A DNA stretch of 7,070 nt from Spirochaetaceae bacterium (GTDB taxonomy: Bacteria > Spirochaetota > Spirochaetia > SZUA-6 > RPPD01), in assembly GCA_003818675.1 (NCBI GenBank), contig RPPD01000112.1:1-7070 (forward strand), given 5' to 3'. A program made the translations under genes and the position numbers. Below, piece after piece: positions 1-6,636 of the stretch (the stretch's first letter is position 1; each line of letters begins with the position of its first letter). Below the pieces are notes generated by a model. It had not been told where the DNA came from, searched no databases, and saw only the letters and a program-made list of their open reading frames with translations.

Positions 1-667
1 GGTTTGAAATCTGGTAGATATCACCAAGCGATTCTTCACCGTCAGCAAAAAAACCCTTTATGGAAAGCCCGAAAGAGGCAATGGTCTTCACAGCCTTGCT
101 GATGAGAGCTGTAAAAACCAGGGCCGGCAGATGAAGCATCAGGGATGCACGCATCTGCGTACCAACACCTGTAAGGAATGGTCCGAGGTATCCCCATTCA
201 AGGGAAACCGCATAGTCAAGCTTTTCATCCAGTGCCGTGTCCAGACTGTCAACTGCCTGCCAGGCTTCTTTCAGCCTGTTCCCGCCCTGGATAGCGGCCA
301 TTTTGAGATGATCGGTCTCATTTATCATGACAGAGACGCTGCCCGTGGAGTCAAAGACCACTGCCTTGTTTTTCCCAAGGGAATACTCCTGTGTGATTAT
401 GTTCCGCTCCAAAAGAAGCTTCACGTCCAGAAGCCGCAAGTCATCAAGGATATAAGGAGTATACCCTGATGAAGGATCAAGATTTTTGAATGCATCAAGG
501 ATCTGGTCCCTGGCCCGGGATTCCTGCTCCTGGGTCATGGTCTGCGGAAACGGGAAACCAGCGAGATTGCGGCCAAGCCTTACCCGGCTTGAGAGCACCA
601 CATCATTGTCAGGGCCCGGGTTTTTAAACCAGATTGCTGTGCGTGAGAGATCAAGACTGTTCGGCAT
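1..667 (-). CDS. mcsB: McsB-like protein-arginine kinase family protein, N-terminal 222 residues (3' end outside window), degenerate active site
   Basis: This belongs to the ATP:guanido phosphotransferase family. In Firmicutes McsB phosphorylates arginines on proteins, marking them for ClpCP, and is activated by McsA. The frame is open from the ATG at 667 to the window edge. Visible family motifs are LSSRVRLGRN (residues 25-34, with phosphate-binding Arg28 and Arg30), NETDHLK (116-122, family NEEDHLR), VGTQMRASLMLHLPAL (168-183, with Arg173) and GDIYQISN (215-222). Several canonical catalytic positions are changed without any indel: Thr118 for the catalytic Glu, Lys122 for Arg, Phe164 for the reactive Cys, Lys204 for Arg and Asp209 for the second catalytic Glu. 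The start overlaps the mcsA end by 17 nt. A GAGG at about 10 nt upstream, inside mcsA, can serve as the ribosome site. The C-terminal domain, which binds phosphoarginine and McsA in known McsB, is not visible. Family membership is firm; kinase activity is doubtful. Confidence 0.93.
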   Translation of the reverse strand, partial: MPNSLDLSRTAIWFKNPGPDNDVVLSSRVRLGRNLAGFPFPQTMTQEQESRARDQILDAFKNLDPSSGYTPYILDDLRLLDVKLLLERNIITQEYSLGKNKAVVFDSTGSVSVMINETDHLKMAAIQGGNRLKEAWQAVDSLDTALDEKLDYAVSLEWGYLGPFLTGVGTQMRASLMLHLPALVFTALISKAVKTIASFGLSIKGFFADGEESLGDIYQISN

Positions 668-1172
668 CTGTGTCTACCCTCTCTGTAATTTCCCTGATCC
701 TGTCACGAAGCATTGCAGCATGTTCATAGTCTTCCACTGCAATGGCCTTTTTAAGCTCATCCTTTAAAGACTCAACATCAAACAGCAGATTTTTGTAAAC
801 CGCAAGCTTGTCCGGAAACTTGCCCTTGTGCTGCACCTGGCCGTACATCTTGTGGATGTAGTTTCTGACCTGCCGTGAAAAGGTCGAATAGCACTCAGCA
901 CAGCCCAGACGGCCGGTTTTCCTGAACCTGGCGAGCGTGAAGCCACACTGGCTGCATTCTGGCGAGTCGCTTTGGGTTTTTGTTGCCCCGGTCTTTATGT
1001 CCACAAGCCCTGTAAGAAGCTGCGATATGGAAAAATCGACGCTGTTTTCATTCTTGGAAATTCCCTTTAGCCTCGCGCAGCTTTCGCACAGATGCATTTC
1101 AAGTTCATCCTTGCCGATGATCTGTTTGACGTGGAAAATCGCTTCATTCTGGTTACATAATTCGCAGAGCAT
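651..1172 (-). CDS. mcsA: McsA, zinc-binding activator/partner of McsB with UVR motif
   Basis: At 173 residues this is close to the usual McsA length (about 185 in Bacillus). Two zinc-binding modules are intact: Cys3/Cys6 with Cys29/Cys32, and Cys73/Cys76 with Cys91/Cys94, each CxxC. Next comes the family segment GQVQHKGKFP (111-120). A C-terminal UvrB/UvrC (UVR) motif follows, with a charged coiled helix around 134-164, including DYEHAAMLRDRIREI. In Firmicutes McsA binds McsB and stimulates its kinase and ClpC-adaptor activity during heat and oxidative stress, acting in the cytoplasm. The start is the ATG at 1172 with AAGGA (1178-1182) 5 nt upstream, and the protein begins directly at the first zinc knuckle (MLCELC), as is typical. 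It is the first gene of its unit, with a putative promoter just upstream and no ctsR. All eight zinc ligands are present although the partner McsB is divergent. Confidence 0.95.
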   Translation of the reverse strand: MLCELCNQNEAIFHVKQIIGKDELEMHLCESCARLKGISKNENSVDFSISQLLTGLVDIKTGATKTQSDSPECSQCGFTLARFRKTGRLGCAECYSTFSRQVRNYIHKMYGQVQHKGKFPDKLAVYKNLLFDVESLKDELKKAIAVEDYEHAAMLRDRIREITERVDTDAEQS

Positions 1173-1177
1173 GTTGT

Positions 1178-1219
1178 TCCTTACACATAGTATAATATCA
1201 ATTTGAAAAAAGACGACAA
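1178..1219 (-). promoter_or_regulatory. Putative mcsA-mcsB promoter with ribosome binding site
   Basis: Read on the minus strand, TTGTCG (1219-1214) lies 16 nt from TATTAT (1197-1192), which resembles a sigma-70 type -35/-10 pair. An overlapping TATACT (1194-1189) is an alternative -10 with a 19-nt spacer. Transcription would start near 1184-1187 and give a very short leader. AAGGA (1182-1178) sits 5 nt before the mcsA ATG. The -35 hexamer begins within the T-run of the upstream terminator. I see no CIRCE inverted repeat and no CtsR-type direct heptad repeat. This is called by eye only. Confidence 0.5.
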
Positions 1220-1245
1220 AAAAAAGGCCAAAACGGCCTCTTTTT
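1218..1245 (-). terminator. Rho-independent terminator of the lol operon
   Basis: On the minus strand, 20 nt after the lolE stop, AAAAAGAGGCC is followed by loop GTTTT and then GGCC and a run of eight T. The stem is AGGCC/GGCCT (GGCC at 1235-1238 and 1226-1229), extended by a G-U pair and an A/T-rich base. On the plus strand the G-U pair becomes an A-C mismatch and the T-run is shorter (five). It therefore fits best as a terminator for the minus-strand operon. No plus-strand gene ends here. Confidence 0.88.
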
Positions 1246-1265
1246 GCAGTGTTTTTGCGTCAATT

Positions 1266-2600
1266 TTAGTGTTTCCTTATGACTTCCAGTGGTCTTATTT
1301 TAGCAGCCATCCTGGCCGGAAAATACGAAAAAAGCATGGACACCAGCAGTGTAAATACGCAGACGATTGAAACTTCCCAGACTTCAATCCTGATTGGAAT
1401 CTTCTCCAGATAATACTCTGGATTAAGAATCTGGATCTGCTGGGACTGGAATGAACCCGAAAATATTGATGAAATCCAGTTTATTGCAGTCATCACAGCA
1501 TTTGCAATTATTTCTATGCCCGAGATCACCGCATTAATATTAACAGCAACAAATAACCCTGCACCGACTCCGAGGACAGTTCCGCACAGTCCTGTGCAGA
1601 AGCCCACAATGACAAATGAAAGCATGATGCTTCCGGGTTTGGCGCCTATGCCCTTTAATATTCCAATTTCATGCATGCGGTCCAGGACAACCATGATCAT
1701 TGAAGACATGATATTGAACGTTGCGACCAGAACAATGATTATCGTGATGAAAACCAGCAGCCACTTGGTTGTCTGGTAGGCAGAATAGTGGTTCCTGTTG
1801 ATGTAAGTCCATGGTGTGGTTCGAAGGAATGCGCCCTTTGCCTCAATAAGCTGTTCGATCTCAAGTGAAAGGGCATTCAGGTCCATAAATGGATCCCGTA
1901 CCTTGATTTTATAGGTAGTCGTGGAATTTTTGAATGGAAGCATGAGGCTTCCATCCTGATATGAGACAAAAAGCACGTTTTTATCAAGCTCCCTGTAGCC
2001 AACGGAGTAAATCCCGGAAACTGAAAGGCGAGTCACCCTGGGCAAGGAAGCAGACATTCCAGGTACAAAGCCGCCACGAAAGGTGTAGACGCGTATTGTG
2101 TCCCCGACTTTTATTGAAAACTCCGCGGCAAGAGCCTCACCGATCACCACCTGGTTGCGCTTTTCCAGGCTGAAAGTGCCCTCGGAACATTTTACGTATC
2201 TGGCAAAGCCAGGGTCAATCTCATACAGATCCCTTGGTACTGCGCGTACTGATATTACAGATCTATTATTGTTGTGAAACAGCAACCCCAATCCCTCCCG
2301 CTCCAAATAGGCGGAAGTCACCTCTGGAATCCCGGACAGAATGTCTTTTTCTTTGGACAACAAATCTGCTTCTGTTTCAAAATCCACACCTGACTGCAAA
2401 TGCCCTGATGAAAACTCAATTATCCGCGAGGTAATGCCCTCTATCATTCCGTCCGTGACTACGATAATTACAATTACCGGTATCAGGCTCAAGGCAATGC
2501 TCACAATCGAAATGAGCATCTTTGGACGGGTCTTCTCGCCCTTGCGCCGTTTCAGAGACAGAATTCTGATTCCATAAAAAAAGGCAAAAAGGTTTTTCAT
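1266..2600 (-). CDS. lolE: LolE-type lipoprotein-releasing ABC transporter permease
   Basis: This 444-residue inner-membrane subunit is predicted to pair with LolC and LolD to extract lipoproteins from the inner membrane. It shows the MacB/LolC-E layout: a short cytoplasmic N-terminus, TM1 at about 27-49, a large periplasmic domain at about 50-278, then TM2 at about 279-303, TM3 at about 326-354 and TM4 at about 407-428. The coupling segment EIGILKGIGA (311-320) after TM2 contacts the ATPase in this family. The YYLEKIPIRI segment (396-405) before TM4 matches the Y-L-x-x-[IL]-P motif of Lol permeases and favours Lol over generic MacB/FtsX exporters. The ATG overlaps the lolD stop by 4 nt (ATGA), so it is probably translationally coupled; GGGAG lies 12 nt upstream, a rather long spacing. 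The gene is last in its operon, 20 nt before a terminator. LolC versus LolE naming of the two permeases is tentative. Confidence 0.9.
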   Translation of the reverse strand: MKNLFAFFYGIRILSLKRRKGEKTRPKMLISIVSIALSLIPVIVIIVVTDGMIEGITSRIIEFSSGHLQSGVDFETEADLLSKEKDILSGIPEVTSAYLEREGLGLLFHNNNRSVISVRAVPRDLYEIDPGFARYVKCSEGTFSLEKRNQVVIGEALAAEFSIKVGDTIRVYTFRGGFVPGMSASLPRVTRLSVSGIYSVGYRELDKNVLFVSYQDGSLMLPFKNSTTTYKIKVRDPFMDLNALSLEIEQLIEAKGAFLRTTPWTYINRNHYSAYQTTKWLLVFITIIIVLVATFNIMSSMIMVVLDRMHEIGILKGIGAKPGSIMLSFVIVGFCTGLCGTVLGVGAGLFVAVNINAVISGIEIIANAVMTAINWISSIFSGSFQSQQIQILNPEYYLEKIPIRIEVWEVSIVCVFTLLVSMLFSYFPARMAAKIRPLEVIRKH

Positions 2601-3310
2601 TCTGGAGCAAGTCTCCCATGCACAAGCAGGAAGGATCTGTCTGCATTTTTCCTGATTGACAGATCATGCGTGACCATGATCATGGTCCTGTTGTATTTGC
2701 GCACAAGGTCAAAGAGAAGTTCAAGCACAAGCTTTGAATTTTTCTCATCCAGATTGCCTGTAGGTTCATCTGCAAGAATCAGGGATGGGTCATGGATGAG
2801 TGCACGTGCCACTGCAACCCGCTGACGCTCCCCGCCCGAAAGTTGCGAGGGATAATGATCCTGTCTTTGACCAAGTCCAATATCTGCAAGAAGTGCACGC
2901 GCGCGCTCACGAGTTTCTTTCACTGAATCTCCAGAGATAAGCAAGGGCATCATGACATTCTCAAGTGCGGTGAAGTCTTTTAGAAGATAGTGAAACTGGA
3001 AGATAAAGCCGACAGATTTGCTCCTGTATTCGGTAAGCCTTGACTCTGGAAGCTTTGCTATATCCCTTTCAGCGACCATGACGCTTCCGGACGTGGGTGT
3101 GTCCAGACCGCCAATCATGTTCAGAAAGGTGCTTTTTCCGCTGCCGCTTTCGCCCGTTACCAGAACCATTTCAGACTCTGCTACTTCCAGGGTTATGCCC
3201 GAAAGCACCTCAATTGTATCCTGACCCATGGAATAGAGCTTCCGCAGGTCCGTGATCCCGACAAGCGGTTTTTTTGTTTTTTCCGCGTTCAAAGCATTTC
3301 CATTATTCAT
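2597..3310 (-). CDS. lolD: LolD, ATP-binding subunit of lipoprotein-releasing ABC transporter
   Basis: This is a 237-residue cytoplasmic ATPase that powers lipoprotein extraction by the two flanking permeases. All nucleotide-binding motifs are intact: Walker A GESGSGKST (53-61), Q-loop Gln105 in FIFQFHYLL, ABC signature LSGGERQRVAVARAL (157-171), Walker B LILADE (177-182) followed by the D-loop region PTGNLD, and H-loop His215 in MVTHD. The LSGGERQRVA and ADEPTGNLD wording is typical of the LolD/MacB/FtsE subgroup. Position between two LolC/E-type permeases decides for LolD. The start ATG lies inside the end of lolC (8-nt overlap) and is supported by a near-consensus GGAGGT 8 nt upstream. The stop overlaps the lolE start by 4 nt. 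Length is close to the usual 225-235. Confidence 0.95.
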   Translation of the reverse strand: MNNGNALNAEKTKKPLVGITDLRKLYSMGQDTIEVLSGITLEVAESEMVLVTGESGSGKSTFLNMIGGLDTPTSGSVMVAERDIAKLPESRLTEYRSKSVGFIFQFHYLLKDFTALENVMMPLLISGDSVKETRERARALLADIGLGQRQDHYPSQLSGGERQRVAVARALIHDPSLILADEPTGNLDEKNSKLVLELLFDLVRKYNRTMIMVTHDLSIRKNADRSFLLVHGRLAPE

Positions 3311-4658
3311 ACCGCAATACCTCCGCGGGCTTTATTTCGGATATTTTTCTGGAAGCGATGAACGCCGCCGTTGTTGAAGAAAAAAGCGCGAAAAAGAAAA
3401 TGAGAAATGCCTCACCGAACAGCACCTGGGATGGAACCTCTTTAAGGTAAAAAACCTCTGGTGAAAACGGCGATATCACTCTCGGTATCGTGAATCCCTG
3501 GAAAAATATACCCGCGGTTCCTTCCGTAAAACCGATCATCGCATTGACAAAACCTGTCGCGAAAGCAAAAACCTCGTTTATATGCGAAGCCACCACCAGA
3601 CCCGCAATCAATCCCGTCAATGCTCCGATAAATCCTATCAGAAAACCCTCAAAGATAAAAACAGACCTCACCTGTCCAGGGGAAGCGCCTATTGACTTTA
3701 AAAGCCCTATCTCCTCGAACTTTTCGTATACGATTCTACGCAGTGAATTGAAAATATTAAATCCGACCACAATAAATATCAGACCAACCAGTACCATCAT
3801 GGCAATCTTTTCCATAAGCAGTGCGCCGAAGAAACCCTTGTTGAAATCCCGCCAGGTTTTTACGGTATATCCTGGATCCGAAAGAAGATTCTCCACCCTA
3901 AGTTTCGCACCGAGGTCATCAAACCTGTCAGTCAATTTGATCCCGTATGCGAGAGTGATTTCTCTGTCCTGAAAAAATCTTTCCGCGCTTTTCAGTGACA
4001 TAAAAATGTAATTCATGTCAATCTCGCTGTAACCGCTCTTGAAAGCGCGCAAGACATTAAAACTGGACGCAGCTCCGTCATTACCGCTGGTTCGCTGAAT
4101 TTTAATATCCTGGACTGAAGTAAGAATAAGCTCTGTACCCGCCTTTGCGCCAATTGTATATTCATAGAGGTTCCCGATGATGATTGAATCAGGCGCGGAT
4201 AGATCCAGCTGTGCCTGCAGAGCTGCCAAATCCCCAGTCTCTTCCGAGAAAATGCTTCGTAAGAATCCTTCATCCTTTCTTGCCATCTCCACGTCAATTG
4301 CGCGAACAATCCCGCCCGTAGTCTGCGAGTAAAGTGATGTCCGGTTTACCAAAACCTGGAACTCAGTATATGGTACAACAGCGGAAACACCGGGAAGATT
4401 CTCCAAGGCTCCAAGCTTTTCACTTGAGAGTGTTTTGGCGCCCTGGGCAGGGCTTATCTGCAGATGGTATGAGCTTATTTCAAGAATATTGTTGATGTAA
4501 GACAGCTGGAACCCGTTCATGACCCCGATGACAACGATCAGGACGAGTACACCCCATGCCACGCCTATGATTGAAAGAAGCGATGAGGCGAACCCCTTGC
4601 TTTTCCGCCTTGCCTTGAAATATCGCAGAGCTGTGAAGAGAACAAACTTGATCTTCAT
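3303..4658 (-). CDS. lolC: LolC-type lipoprotein-releasing ABC transporter permease
   Basis: This 451-residue inner-membrane permease is the predicted partner of LolD and LolE. Its N-terminus carries the family pattern of a basic stretch (FKARRKSKG, 14-22) followed by TM1 (about 24-47) ending in GVMNGF (45-50), which is characteristic of LolC/LolE. A periplasmic domain spans about 50-280. TM2 is at about 283-303, the coupling helix EIGLLKSIGA at 316-325, TM3 at about 332-358, and TM4 at about 413-436. VFYLKEVPSQV (402-412) before TM4 is the Lol-type Y-L-x-x-[LVI]-P motif. The start ATG shares one base with the stop of the upstream gene (TAATG), with AGGGA about 9 nt upstream. The 3' end overlaps lolD by 8 nt. 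The segment between TM3 and the YLKEVP motif (about 359-401) looks longer than I recall for proteobacterial LolC, and lolE shares this. Confidence 0.92.
   Translation of the reverse strand: MKIKFVLFTALRYFKARRKSKGFASSLLSIIGVAWGVLVLIVVIGVMNGFQLSYINNILEISSYHLQISPAQGAKTLSSEKLGALENLPGVSAVVPYTEFQVLVNRTSLYSQTTGGIVRAIDVEMARKDEGFLRSIFSEETGDLAALQAQLDLSAPDSIIIGNLYEYTIGAKAGTELILTSVQDIKIQRTSGNDGAASSFNVLRAFKSGYSEIDMNYIFMSLKSAERFFQDREITLAYGIKLTDRFDDLGAKLRVENLLSDPGYTVKTWRDFNKGFFGALLMEKIAMMVLVGLIFIVVGFNIFNSLRRIVYEKFEEIGLLKSIGASPGQVRSVFIFEGFLIGFIGALTGLIAGLVVASHINEVFAFATGFVNAMIGFTEGTAGIFFQGFTIPRVISPFSPEVFYLKEVPSQVLFGEAFLIFFFALFSSTTAAFIASRKISEIKPAEVLRYE
3319..3324 (-). promoter_or_regulatory. Strong ribosome binding site of lolD inside lolC
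   Basis: GGAGGT on the minus strand lies 8 nt before the lolD ATG, within the last codons of lolC. It is the closest match to the anti-Shine-Dalgarno consensus among the gene starts I checked. It supports the chosen lolD start, which overlaps lolC by 8 nt, and suggests LolD is translated efficiently; two copies per complex are expected in LolCD2E. Confidence 0.8.
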
Positions 4659-5746
4659 TATTTGTAATCCCTTGTACGGATGACTTCATTGTCCTGGATG
4701 AACTCCTCGCGGACTTTCTTGTTTTTTTCGTAGTACACCTTGACGAAGACCTCTTCATTGCGGAGTATTTCCTCATACCACGAATCCTCTCCCTTGTAAA
4801 CGGTCCGCATCTCAAGGAAACCCCTGCGATAATATTCCTCCCGCTCAAGCTTCCCGTCAGGGCCATAGAAATATTTCCATTCCTCAACACCTATCTCGCT
4901 CTTTTTCCGCATGCCAATCCTGCGGTTGTTTTCCCATGTGTAGGATACCTCTGCCGGTATGCCGGATGAGCCAGTAAGCTTTTCAGAAATTACATTACCG
5001 GTATTGTCATAGGTTCTTTCCGTTGAGGTCTTGTTCACAAGATCCCTTTCCCTTTCTGAAATAATGGCGCCCGTTTCCTCGTTAAAGATGCTCTCTGTAA
5101 TGTTTTCAAGCGTATCCTTGTCCCAGGTTTCCTTTCTGATAAGCTTTCCGCGTGAGTTATATTCCGATAAAATTATTTTCCCTTCTATGTACTCCCATTC
5201 ACCAACCATCTTGTTCTCGGCAAAGACATAGTGCTTTACATCGATTCTTCCTGACGGAAATATTCTGCGGACGCTCCGCAGTCTGCCCGAGGGTGCAATG
5301 TCATATTCATCCGTATAGAGTTTTTTTCCGGCATTGTCGAATGCTTCGGCAAAATCTATGCCTCGCCTTGAATAGTTGAAAGTCTTTTTCTCCGTGAGTT
5401 GGCCATCAGTGTATATTTCTTCCAGAGTCCTGTTGCCTTTTCTGTCATATTCTGTTCTGATGCTCAATATTTTTTTGTCGTACTCAAGCTCTTCCTTTTT
5501 TAAACCCTCGTTGTCATGGACGAGTTCCCATCGCATTCTCTCATCACCGTCTTGAAGAAGCCTTTTTGTCACTCTATTTCCAGAAGATTCCACTTCGAGC
5601 ACAAACTCAAACTCGTCAAGGCGGTACTTGTTGATCCGCTCTATTTCAAGCCCGACTGAATCGGAACTGAAATATTCCGGCTCTGCATGCACAATCATGG
5701 CGTCAAGAAAAACAAAAATTGACAATAACAGAATATTTCTGTTCAT
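4658..5746 (-). CDS. Exported protein with degenerate beta-hairpin (YD/MORN-like) repeats, unknown function
   Basis: I do not recognise a named family for this 362-residue protein. It starts with a type I signal peptide: basic MNRN, a hydrophobic core at about 5-18, and likely cleavage after Ala21 (VHA|EP). No lipobox Cys follows, so the mature protein is probably periplasmic or outer-membrane associated. The rest is strongly charged and has a repeating rhythm of Tyr/Phe-rich strands separated by turns such as DRKGNR, DNAGK, NSRGK, DNTGN and GPDGK. This resembles the toxin-repeat YD or YwqK/MORN style of stacked beta-hairpins. No Cys is evident in the mature part. The ATG overlaps the ftsY stop by 4 nt (ATGA) with GGAG about 11 nt upstream, and the stop overlaps lolC by 1 nt. 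It is thus fixed between ftsY and lolC, which suggests an envelope role, possibly with lipoprotein release. That role is inference. Confidence 0.88.
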   Translation of the reverse strand: MNRNILLLSIFVFLDAMIVHAEPEYFSSDSVGLEIERINKYRLDEFEFVLEVESSGNRVTKRLLQDGDERMRWELVHDNEGLKKEELEYDKKILSIRTEYDRKGNRTLEEIYTDGQLTEKKTFNYSRRGIDFAEAFDNAGKKLYTDEYDIAPSGRLRSVRRIFPSGRIDVKHYVFAENKMVGEWEYIEGKIILSEYNSRGKLIRKETWDKDTLENITESIFNEETGAIISERERDLVNKTSTERTYDNTGNVISEKLTGSSGIPAEVSYTWENNRRIGMRKKSEIGVEEWKYFYGPDGKLEREEYYRRGFLEMRTVYKGEDSWYEEILRNEEVFVKVYYEKNKKVREEFIQDNEVIRTRDYK

Positions 5747-6618
5747 GAGAAAAGCGACTCCAGAAATTTCACCTTGTCAAAGATCTCAAGATCTTCAGCC
5801 TTTTCCCCCCTGCCTATAAATGAAAAAGGAATTCGGAGGGCACGGCCAATGGCAACGGCAATTCCTCCCTTGGCGGTTGAATCATATTTGGCAAGAATTG
5901 CGGAATCAATTCCCAGGCTTTTATGGAACACTTCTGCCTGGGCAAGCGCGTTCTGGCCTGTTGTTGCATCAAGCACAATCATTTTCCTGTATGAATCACC
6001 ATTTTTCAGCTTGCTGCGCACAATCCTGTCCATTTTTTCAAGTTCTTTGATGAGATGATCCTTGGTGTGCATTCTGCCCGAGGTGTCTATTATTACAACG
6101 CTTGTACCCCTGGCAGATGCGGAATCCAGGGTATCATATACCACAGCTCCGGGATCAGCACCATGCTTTTGTCTGATAACGCGGCAACCAAGGCGTTCTC
6201 CCCAGATTACTATCTGGTCAATGGCTGCGGCCCTGAATGTGTCTGCAGCCGCAAGAATGATCTGGCCCTTTTCCACAAAAGAACTGAAATGATGCGCAAG
6301 CTTGCCTATAGTTGTTGTCTTCCCAACTCCGTTTACACCGCAGACCATAAACACATTCATCGCGTCCTTGACGAGATCTGCATGTGCTTCAAGCAAATCT
6401 ATGGCCATAAGACGCGCAAGCTCAGTCTGGGCCATTTGTGCGGACAGCTGCCCTTTTTCCCCTGCAATATTTTTCAGCAAAGACACATATGACGCTGCAA
6501 GCAATGCGCCAATATCAGCCTCTATCAGGGCATCCTCAAGCTCATCAAAGACTGATGCGTCAGTTTTAGCAAATCCAAAAAGCTGCGCGAGCCTTTCAGA
6601 GAGTTTAGGTTTTTTCAA
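5743..6618 (-). CDS. ftsY: FtsY, signal recognition particle receptor GTPase
   Basis: At 291 residues this is an NG-domain-only SRP receptor, lacking the long acidic A domain of E. coli FtsY. The N domain covers about 1-85. The G domain has the P-loop GVNGVGKTT (94-102), DTFRAAA (126-132), DTSGR (178-182, G3), LDATTGQNA (216-224), the G4 element AKYD (243-246, usually TKLD) followed by STAKGG, and FIGRGEKAEDLEIFD (267-281) as the closing element. It binds Ffh in a GTP-dependent heterodimer and docks translating ribosomes at the inner membrane. The start codon is TTG at 6618. The only in-frame upstream sequence runs into the upstream gene's TGA at 6637 with no ATG, and AAGGAG lies 7 nt before the TTG. 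The N-terminal segment KLSERLAQLFGF could form the amphipathic membrane helix. The stop overlaps the next gene by 4 nt. The family call is very secure. Confidence 0.97.
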   Translation of the reverse strand: MKKPKLSERLAQLFGFAKTDASVFDELEDALIEADIGALLAASYVSLLKNIAGEKGQLSAQMAQTELARLMAIDLLEAHADLVKDAMNVFMVCGVNGVGKTTTIGKLAHHFSSFVEKGQIILAAADTFRAAAIDQIVIWGERLGCRVIRQKHGADPGAVVYDTLDSASARGTSVVIIDTSGRMHTKDHLIKELEKMDRIVRSKLKNGDSYRKMIVLDATTGQNALAQAEVFHKSLGIDSAILAKYDSTAKGGIAVAIGRALRIPFSFIGRGEKAEDLEIFDKVKFLESLFS

Positions 6619-6625
6619 GAATACG

Positions 6626-6631
6626 CTCCTT
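6626..6631 (-). promoter_or_regulatory. Ribosome binding site that fixes the TTG start of ftsY
   Basis: AAGGAG on the minus strand is 7 nt from the TTG at 6618. There is no ATG in frame between the upstream stop (6637-6639) and this TTG. An ATG at 6640 is out of frame and closes after a few codons. The site therefore decides the start and supports the non-ATG initiation. Confidence 0.85.
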
Positions 6632-6636
6632 GCGAC

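Noticed and set aside
131..767. Plus-strand open frames across the mcsB region
   Set aside because: The minus strand carries an uninterrupted McsB-family reading frame with many conserved motifs; the plus-strand frames are shadows.
1173..1265. Riboswitch, small RNA or CIRCE/CtsR operator in the 93-bp gap
   Set aside because: The gap is explained by a terminator and a short promoter/leader. No further inverted or direct repeats of the expected type were found by eye.
3490..3972. 160-codon open frame on the plus strand opposite lolC
   Set aside because: It lies entirely antisense to a well-supported permease, has no recognisable domain and is low-complexity (Pro/Ile/Ser/Thr-rich), as expected from the complement of membrane-protein codons.
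1266..4658. Macrolide-export (MacB) or FtsEX-type transporter instead of LolCDE
   Set aside because: MacB fuses ATPase and permease, and FtsX lacks the large periplasmic domain seen here. Two separate permeases with Y-L-x-x-[ILV]-P before the last TM, one with GVMNGF after TM1, fit Lol better.
4480..4890. 136-codon minus-strand frame spanning the lolC/upstream gene junction
   Set aside because: It overlaps two supported genes in another frame, with Arg/Ser-rich composition and no domain.
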